The notes beneath the pieces are model-generated. The model was not told the origin of the DNA and did not search any database. It worked only from the letters and a program-made list of their open reading frames with translations. Source: Sipunculus nudus (Eukaryota > Annelida > Sipuncula > Golfingiida > Sipunculidae). Taken from it: a stretch of 64,000 nt of DNA. The stretch spans positions 75,732,891 to 75,796,890 of the forward strand of contig CM049317.1 in assembly GCA_026874595.1 (NCBI GenBank), in the 5' to 3' direction. This document shows positions 22,634 through 33,336 of the stretch, piece by piece; the first letter of the stretch is position 1; every line of letters begins with the position of its first letter. A program made the position numbers and the translations under genes.

Positions 22634-25600
22634 CTACGAGGAGAGATAAACCATCTCAAACAAAAAGACTAGATATTCACGGAATGACAATTCAGTACTT
22701 TAAAGAGACATATTGTTATTTCCTGTTAAAACTAAAGTTAATTCTGAATTAAACCTCTGTCATTCTAAGTATAATATATCCTCATTACTTTATACTTCCT
22801 ACCATTAAAGATGATAAGAATGAACTATCTGTATGTACTAGGTCTATCAACATCTTCATGTGGGCACCTTGTTTCCCTCCGTGAAAATAACTTGAATGCG
22901 GCACTAAGAAATAATAACATTCTAGTTGTGCTCAATAATACTAGCTATTTAAACATTAAATATGTATACCTGAAACTGTGTCTTTAATTCCTCACTTTGA
23001 TGTTCATTTATCCATGTTTCGAAGGTTGTGACGTCGTGAACGACCTTTCCACAGTGTAATGCTTCCAGTAGGGCTTCATGGATAAACTTGTACTGGTCCT
23101 AGAGAAAGAGTTTCTTGCCATGAATAACGTGTTTTTACTTAAACAAATAGCAATGGATTTAAAAGGTAAATCTAAAGTCTCCCCAAAGTATCAAGTGCTG
23201 TTTTAATAATTAAACTTAAACGTTACAAGACGCCGATAATGCATGGATCTGTGGGTTTTCTACGAAAAGTCTGTTTCATTTATCTATGACCGTATAACCC
23301 TTTCACATCTTTTATTCACATTTCTGATGAAATAATTGGACCTAAGTATCAAATTTAATAAATGATCTTGTTACCAGACTCTGGACCATGTTAACTCTAT
23401 GTTTCCTCATCTCCACGACACAGTTGTACACGCTGACCCTCCCCTCCTGTTGGGCCTGCTTCAACAGATAATCCATGGCGAGGAAAGTCCCTGTCCGCCC
23501 CACGCCCGCACTATTAGAAAATGACTCAATTAAATCCTCAATATTGTCTTAAGATAATTACTCATATTATATTTTATGATGTAATCCAGAGAAATTAAGT
23601 ATATACGAAAATTACCTGTCTTAATGTATGTAAATAATTAGCAAAGAGCGATAGAATAAACTGTCCATAATATATGTTTTATAAAGTAAAAAGTGCGATG
23701 CTCCATAGAAAATTTGAATTACGTGTTTATCAAAGTGTATTCAGAGACGGTCATAAAAATTAATAAAAGAAATTAAAACCACTTGATGCATCACAGCTGT
23801 ACTTATATATGCTACCTGCAATGTACCACCATTGGCCCTCGTGTGTTGTCATAGTGACTTGCTGCTTCTTTGTGGTATGTCAGGAAAGCCGTAGGACTCA
23901 GAGGGGTTCCGTGGTCAGGCCAGGAGATAAACTGCATGTGTCTCACAGATTTAATATCATCGTCCTAGAATCGTGCACAGAAAGTGTTAATGCCGATATA
24001 TGTAATCGATGTTAAAGAGCATTATTCACCCTTCCGGAATAAAAACAATGGATTTAACTAATCTCACAGCACTGTATGATATATTTCACAAGGGATAATT
24101 GAATTTTAAAAAAAAAATGCTCTGCCTGAATTTACCCAAGGAGCTGATTCCACATTGGAACAAAAAGGAATTTTTAAAATTATATTCCATATAATCTCAC
24201 GTAAATGTGTGAATATGAACTCATCAGGGAAAAACTCCGATACTGTACTTGTATGCAAATATAGGTAGGGCTATTTATTAAAACAATTTATCGATGAGTT
24301 AAATAGAAGTAAGCGGAAGATACAGGTAAAAAGAATTAGAAAAACTAAATACCTTATGTAAAATAAGTTCCCGGGTAATGTAATGCGGCTTCTGTTCCGT
24401 TTTCTTCAAAGACACGATTATCTCGTTAAATACTTTCGGTTTCTTATCATCTGGCCAGTACTGTTCACATTTAGCCTGAAAATATAAATTAAAAAACTAC
24501 GTCTCGACGAATAATATAATAGTATCTGTATTAAACCAGGTCTATTAATACAGATTTGGGCACCTTTGAAAGACGTATAGTGTGTTACATGAGGACGTAG
24601 TCCAGATGCTTAAAGAGCTGATAGATAGCCAGGAAATTCATCTACCATAGAGTCTCTCTTTTTGTTTTAATGTCTTTATCGCGTTAGATAGATACTTTGA
24701 AGTCTTGAAAGGTGAATATATTTCTCAGTCTCGAGTAAATACATTTCTGATACCGGGTACGTTGTTTGAAAATGTTACAAAACAATGCTTCGTTTATACC
24801 TATTTCAGGTAACTGACGAAACTGGGAGAATACTGTGTATAAATGTAAATTAATGTCGTATATAAATGAAAACATGAACGAATTTAATTTTATAAATGCT
24901 TATTCGGTACAAATTTTATTGCAATTAAAACTGTTACAAAATGTTATATACCTTTTTCGCCTTGTATTCTTTAAGCTCTGTTACCATGACAATCAGCGGA
25001 ACGTCATTTTCCCAGACCATGAGGATAAAATCGGCCAAGGTTCCCTCCACTGGACCTAATGAGAGTTAGAAATTGTCATATATTTTACAGGTAAATTACA
25101 TGTACAAGCATTTTATCTATTCTTACGTCGGGACGATCCAATTTCTCATTTTTTTCAACTTTGCATCGTTTCCGAAAGTTCAAGATAAAAACCCAGGTAA
25201 TTTCCAGGCATGGCTACAAAGCAGTTACATAACATCGATTAAGTGAAACCTTCGTAAAAAAAAAATTAAGATATAATGGCAGCAATATTTGATGATAAAC
25301 AACACAACACAAAACACTTGAAAAAGGGTACTGCATACGTCATCTTAAGACGACAAGCTTCAACTAGAGATAAAGAAGGGTTATAAGAATATGTCTTTTA
25401 CTTGGAGTGTAAAGCTTCTTTCAGCAATTGAAGAGTTATTTCGGACAATTGGTTGTTAAACAACTATATTTTTTTCTGTGTGTACTTGTTATTCAAGCCT
25501 AATTGTTTATTCTTTTTACGTGATGGAAACTTGTCATAGTCAATTCGTTTTACGGAATGGGAAAAAAATCATAGACCTGTTCACCCACCCTGAGCGGCGA

Positions 25601-26210
25601 TGAATGTGACAGAGTCGCCATAGCCCTGCGAAAATAATAAAAACAATCATTTGTTGACACATAGAATTATATCCTTTCGATCAACTGTTTTCTGCAAGAA
25701 ACACTGCACAGGATTGAAGGAAATGTCACATACACCTATCTCCTTTGTATAAAATGCGTAAAGGAATAATAAGATTTCATTATATGTATTTGTTGGACAT
25801 GTTCACGTGTGAATTACCGGAATGTAGCTGGCGTTGATGTAACTAGACACGGGATCATCACCAAACGTCTGAAGCTTCACGCGGTTATGATTGTCTGGAA
25901 AAAGAAAAATTTGTGCTGATACGTAAGAGACATTATTTATTGAAATTTCATGAAAGAAGGACGAGTTTTTTACTTTTTATGTGTTTAAAATTTTAATTTT
26001 ATTGACTCTTGAATCTGTTAATAGACGTTCTGATGTTGAGAAAGACACGCACAATGTTGTATACAATATACTAACATGGGATGATATTTCTGAACCTGTT
26101 TCTGGATCGATTTACCTCCATTTTACCAACAGTCACATCAGCGGATGGTTCGATGGAAATGGCCTAGAAAATAATGTGATAAAGAGATTAATAGCTACTT
26201 GTCGACTTCA

Positions 26211-26257
<47 letters not shown>

Positions 26258-29200
26258 CTGTATCATTTGTATAAAGAAAACGCGCGTTAGTGATTTATTA
26301 TTTTACCCATTCAGTCATGTAAATCATTCTTCAGTAAAGAATGTTTAATTGTTTACAAAGTTATAACAAAAATAATTTTATGGGTGGGTTGTCTTTAAGT
26401 CTGAAAATATGGTTAAATCATGGACAGATAGAATCAGAGGTACCCAAGACGAGGTAACAAGCCAAAAAAGGGGTATTCAGAGCACACAGGTAAAAGTTCT
26501 ATATTCACTTTATACTCATCCTCAAATCCGCCTGGAGTGTCCGTCATAAACCGGATATAATCTGGGAACTGACTGACAGAGATGGATGTCTTGTCATACT
26601 CTGTTAGTAGGTTACAGTACACGGCATCAAGGTCTACAGGAGCAGAAGAACTAGCAGCCTCATTCCCCTCGTCCTGGTTTGGTGCTCCAGTATTAGGTTG
26701 TTTGTCAGGGTTTTTGCCTGACTCACCAAAGGTCTCTGTAAGATCTTCAAAGTGTTGGTCTTTTTCTTTCGGCGGGAATATATCATACGACAGTACAACT
26801 TTCATTTCTCAATTAAAAAATATAAAGAAATTGAAATCAAATAACACACATTTATCTATTTGACAGATATCATATTTTGTGAGTGTAAAAAAAAATCTTC
26901 GAGGTGTTCGTGTGTAAGATAATGGTAAGCGTTCTCCTATAATATTGGTTTTATATTTAAATTAAGTATGATATTATCATTTACCTTTAACCGAATCCTC
27001 TTGACGAAAACCGGAGTCGGAATGCCTATCCCTCCGCCTGTAAATTTATATAGAAATATATAAAAGTTTATAAAATCTATACAGTTTATTTCACTTGCTT
27101 ATCGTGTCATGCATTTTGGATTTGAGCCTTATCATAGATTATCATATCGTATGACATATTAGTCACAGAAAGATGGGTATAAACAAGTAAAATATACGAA
27201 TACATTACCTAAGCCACACCACCAACAGAATGACAATGATTAATAAGCAAACGCAACCGGCAGTCGTTCCGGCGATGATTCCCGACATTTGAGGTGAGTT
27301 TGCTGGAACTTGGAGGAAAAAAAATAGATTATTTCAGGAAACTGACTTCGTGTGTGTTTATTTACATGTGAGTGACCAAATCTATGACACCATCAGCTGT
27401 TTGGTTGTCTTTTATCTCTTTCGGGAGATAATCAAGGCGTTTGGTCGTCAGGAAAATGTAACGAACAGAGAGGTGTCATTACAGCCACATATATGAAACG
27501 GTAATTAATATTCTATTTTGCATGTTAAATAGTAATTAATATTCATTTTGGCGTACTTTTGTAAGCTAACATGATTTAGATTTAATCTTACAAATGAGAC
27601 CCCAGAATTATTGGTATAGCCGTTTTAGTCTGTAGTCGGAGTTTAGGGAAAGAGTAAGAGTGACGCTAATTAGACATACTTTTAAACATAATTTAGTCTA
27701 TCTAAAAGGTGTCACTCATATCATATAAGAATTTGAATCATGTGGAAGAGAAGTGATATACAACACTCCCTGTATACATTCATGTCTCTGTCAGATAATC
27801 CGTGATATTTAAACAAAATATACACAGGAATAAGAAAATAATAAGCCAAAAATCAAGATTATGACTTTTCTAACACGCACAAAAACAATTTAACAGAACT
27901 GGTGTTTTGAATGAAATACTTACGAGGCGTCTTTGAATGGGCACAGCGTATTCCAGAGAAAAATTGTTTACAATCACAGCTACCGTTCTTCGGGTCACAG
28001 TCTAGTGTGTCCAGGCAATTTTCAGGACATGTTTCATTACAGTTAATGCCGTATGTTCCGGGATTGCAGCCTGAGAAAGATAGAAAGTAGAACGTTAGAC
28101 TTTAGGACAAATGTGAACGGTGTAAATACAATCTAGTGCGTGCTTAATGGTTTACAAAATTATACAATGCGACCCAAGTGATAAATCTTTTGAGTGTTTT
28201 ACAGTTGAAATTGTAACACTTCCTTTAAAATTTGTTGTTGATAACTTTCCAATTCACTGCAATTTTGAAGAGGAAAGATAAATCTGGTCGATGTTGTATG
28301 TTGACTCTTCAAATTGATTTATAACCTGTTTGACAGCCTTGTCCATGCCATCCAGCAGCACACCCACTCCATGTACACGTACCACTTGTCTTATTACAAT
28401 CTTCAGTAGTGACCAAACATCTACATTTACTGCCGCAGTTCATACCGAACGTACCATCTCTGCATTCTGTGTATCCAATATTGTACTTAAACAGCAATAA
28501 CTTCTCAGACTTATTTTTAGCCGTATTGATAAATCATACATAAAAAACACACTTCATGTGAATATGACTGAATTAACTTTCTTGTGTCTGTTTTATGTAT
28601 TTAATGTACTAGAAACTGAGATTAAAACAAGGGAAATATGTTATCTGATACATCCCATAGTGAACTCAACTTTTCGCGAAAGCTGATTGTACCTAGGCGG
28701 CGAAAACTTATGTTTAAGTGTCTCTTCTGATTAATGAAAGCCTTAATCCAGACAGCATTTTACGTTAAATAGTTTACCTGTGGGACATCTTATTCTGTGT
28801 GACACATACCTTCATGGCATGTCGGAGGCCGGTATCCCGCTTGACAAGTACAGGTGCCCGTTATCTTGTCACACACTCCGGGAACATCGCAGTGATCAGA
28901 GCAGGTATCCGTACAATTCAACCCATACCGCCCTTCTCCACATGCTTATTAATTCATTATATATTAGTAAATAATAAGTGTTATTAAACCCGGCAAAACA
29001 TATTGTAATATGAATAACTTTTTTATCATTTCTCTTAATGATAAAGCCAGCTTAATGTATCTGTGCCGTTGTTTACAATAAACATCCATATTTTTTTAAT
29101 AAGGATTGTAATACTAGGAATGAAAAATAAAATATTAATTATATATTATATCATCATAATAAGTACTCTTCTAGGATTGTAGGAATGTAGAAGATATCCT

Positions 29201-32200
29201 TATACAGACCATATTAATTTATGTAAATCTTTGTTGTTTGGCAGGCAAAGGGTAAATGTGTACTTTTAATAATTATTTAGGCTTATATGGCTTCAGCCTT
29301 AGAATTTATACTATATGTCACACACCGTGTAGACATGTAGGAGGCTGGTAGCCCGCTTGACAGGAGCAGGTGCCCGATTCCTTGTTACAGACTCCGGGTT
29401 CCTCGCAGTGATCAGAGCAGATACCTGAACAATTCAGTCCGTACCGGTCCTTTTCACATGCTAATCAAAAACATTGTGTACATTGAAAATGAGCAACTTA
29501 TAAAAAAATAATCAGCTTTCTTGATTACACTATGATGAAGCCAGATTAATATGTTCATATTTATTCCACTAACAAACGTTAAAATCATTATTTAAATTAC
29601 GTGAAGTATGCAGAAAGGATAATAAAATATTTACTAAATTTTCGTGAAGAAGACTGTCAATCAATAATACATAAATATATTTCAGTTCTTTCACCATATT
29701 AAAAAATCTTTTAATTTTATATAACACAAAAAAGGGATAAATTTTAATAACATAATTATATCTTAAAACTGTTATAAAATTTAGAAGAAGGAAGTATAAA
29801 GAGGAGGGTAACATGGTATCATTACTTTTAATTACTCATTTTGTTTCGCTGTATTTTCGCACGGCTATTCATACTTGCACGTTGCTCATGCCTCGTAAAT
29901 AAAACCTACCGTCGTGGCACGTAGAAGGTTGATAGCCAGCTTCACACGTGCAGCTGCCCGTGATCTTGTCACAAACATTAGGTTCCTCACAATGATCAGA
30001 GCATATACCCGAACAGCTTAGTCCATATTTCCCGCTTTTACATTCTAGGTAACAGTTAAAAATATATAAATTTAATATATACATTTAAACCGTAAGTACG
30101 CGGGTAATGTCTGGATCACAGAGGTTAATGTTCTGTTGACGGCCATTATAATTTGTATAACAATTTCCATATTATTTGATAAATAGCATACCTCATTTAA
30201 ATGATATATTAATTTTTATATTGAAACATCTGAGTTTGCATATTTAAAATATTTAAAGTATTTTACCAAATTAATTCATTAAAATATTTCACCAAGTTTA
30301 TTAATTTTTAATGATTAATAAAACGACAACTCCTATATAAGAATCACGTCCTGTCACAGTTAACAGGGCATTCTCTGGCACAGTCTGGCCCTTACTAATA
30401 ATTTTCATATGCCGCATGAAAATCAACAGATTCAGACGAATGTGTGCTCTATTTTTTAAACAAATTACCTTTGTAATTGTACAATTATTATGTCCATTCA
30501 ACATTTAACCGTATTTGTCTCTTGAAAATGCCACATCTTTTATAACCAATGATTAAATCAAGTAATTTTAGGTACTTACTTATCAATGGTGAAGCATAAA
30601 TAAGTTGTCTGTTTATTTGTTAAATTATTTAATATATTGTTATTAATATTGTTAGGATAAATTTGTAAACAAAGTCAAAGCGAAGTCGTAAATTCTACAT
30701 GGTTCATACAGTGTTATATAATATATATTCATGCCTGTGCTACAGTTACTGCCGGTCCATCCAGCTGCACACCCGGACATGCAACTACCAGTTGTTTTGT
30801 CACAAACCTCAGATGGGATCCGGCAGTGGCAAGGATCACAGAAAACCCCAAACCGTCCGTCTCTGCACTCTGAGTAGAACATAGATTGCTTTAAATCACA
30901 ACTACGAATATCATAACTTGGATTTATTAAACAGACATACATGACACCTCGAAAGGATTTTGGTTGCTCATTTTCATAACGATTGTTTAATGGGTATAAT
31001 AATTGAAATTGCTGAAGGTTTCTGGAAGCACACCGATGTGAGGAGCATCCTTATAAATATAGTGTTGATTTTAATTTGAATGTATTTACGAGTAACGACA
31101 ATAGATTATATGTTAGGCACAAACAAATGTATAATAACCACAAACAATGTACAATATACGGACACTTAGAGATACTCCATTCCTTAATAACCCATGCCTT
31201 CATTGAATACACATACATATTTCTTAGATTTTTTACAAACCTTGACAGGATCTTCCTTGAAAATCCCGATGGCATCCTCTAGGACACACACCCGTTGCCG
31301 AGTTGCATGTGTTCTGTTTATCACTGCAATGGCACTCAGATTCGCAGTTAACTCCAAACCTTCCATTGGGACATGCTACATTAAAAATAAATATAGTAAG
31401 CACGTTTTATCTAAAATAAACCCTTTTCACAGAGAGGGCAACTTTCAATGTGTGCTACGAATAAATAATAATCATTGATCAAAGAAGTAAAATGTGTTTT
31501 GGAATGCTTCATCCAGACAATTCATTGAGAGTTTTAACCATTCTACATAATAAATATTGGTTCAAACCCTATAGTTCGGCATTAAATGAATCACGCCTGA
31601 CCGATGTATGATGTATTACATAATTCTGTGCCACAAGGTGTTGTGATTTTCATTTTTAGACCTTTTGTTTATTCTTATAACCATTTCATAATTGGTTGGT
31701 TTATACAGTAAGCCTTTTTGCCATCACCATCATATATGTTGTTTTAATGCTGATATTCTTTTACATTTTTTATGACTAAACACGTTTAAAAATATGTAAA
31801 GGGCAGATGACGTACCAGAAATGTTCATTTTTTGTTATGGTTTTGGATCTATGAGACTATCTTTAATATTGGACACAAGCCTGTTTTATTCTATCCAGTA
31901 GTAAGGTGAAACATGCACATAATTCATATATCATATCAAATTGTTAACAGCACTACAATTATAATATTATATATTACAACTCGCTCATCTAATATAAGCG
32001 CGACAAAACCTTAACACTATCAATACAGATATTTCTATCTCAAGTGAATACCAGTTAAAACCATGACGAATATATTATTATTAAAACTTAACTTATAACA
32101 CAATTTCTATTAAGATATAAATTAATTTAAAATATTATTGATAAAATAACAGAGCATACTCACTACAAGACTTCATGGTGCACCATTCCCATTTTTCATT

Positions 32201-32838
32201 CAGGTAAGTATAGCACCACGGACTTGAATCATAACCAGGGTTTCGGCAGTAGCCGCCTGCATTCCTGAAATCCGAATCTGGAAATTGCTCTGCTATATAG
32301 CCTGTTACCCTGGTAGCCCAAGTGCTACAAAGACCCCCATTGTCGCCCAATGCACGTTTTCCTTGATACTGCTTACCTATATCGTCATTGTAAGTACATG
32401 ATGAATCTGCGTGAAACAATGATATAAACATACAAATAACTGTCTAGATTACGTCTGTATCTATGAAACTCGCTAGTAGATCTTGTTTTCACTTTTTTCT
32501 GTAACTATTAAACTCGCCGGAGATATCTGCTTAAAAAATGGATCAAAAGAAAGAATCGAACAACATTGTATCTAAAAACATCATTAATAAAAGATTCATA
32601 GTCCTATTCTACAAGAGAATACCTGAAATCTAAATTATGTGCCCATGTCGATAGCTGAGTTTCATATATTTTGAATCGTAGATGAACAACGGGGATTTAC
32701 TTAATAGGCATCCGGGTCCCCATGTCGATCCTGAGCAGCTCTCACACTGTCCCGTCACCCGGTCACATGAACCCGTACATAAACAGTCATACCGGCACTG
32801 CCAACCGAATTTCCTTGCCGGGCATGCTACACCTACAT

Positions 32839-32895
<57 letters not shown>

Positions 32896-33281
32896 ATATA
32901 TACATATATATATAAATATATATATAAATATATATATATGGAACTTCTATTAAACGCCTTGTAACGATTTATTATATGTTTAAAGCTTCACATTACTGCC
33001 CAGGGCCAATTATTATGGTCTTTTTCATAATATGTATTTACTCAACACATTGAACAACATGACAGTCCAGTGGTGCTCGTGTAATGGAAAGCACTTCAAC
33101 TCAACATACAACTATTAACGCGCATTTCTCTGTTTTATATCAAAATGTCAAGTTTATAAACAGTCCTGTTATTAAAGGGCCGGCGGAAGCAATGAGGTCG
33201 GGCAGACCAGAACCTCAATGTACATAATGGAACCCAATACAAGAGTGCTAAAGTTCTAAAAGACAGCTTAACATGTATTCC

Positions 33282-33336
<55 letters not shown>

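Noticed and set aside
26434-26805. Single 123-codon gene reading through to 26434
   Set aside because: Only 26807-26509 is exon. The donor after EDEYK and the next exon at 26163 restore the standard PTP sequence; the last 25 codons are intron read-through.
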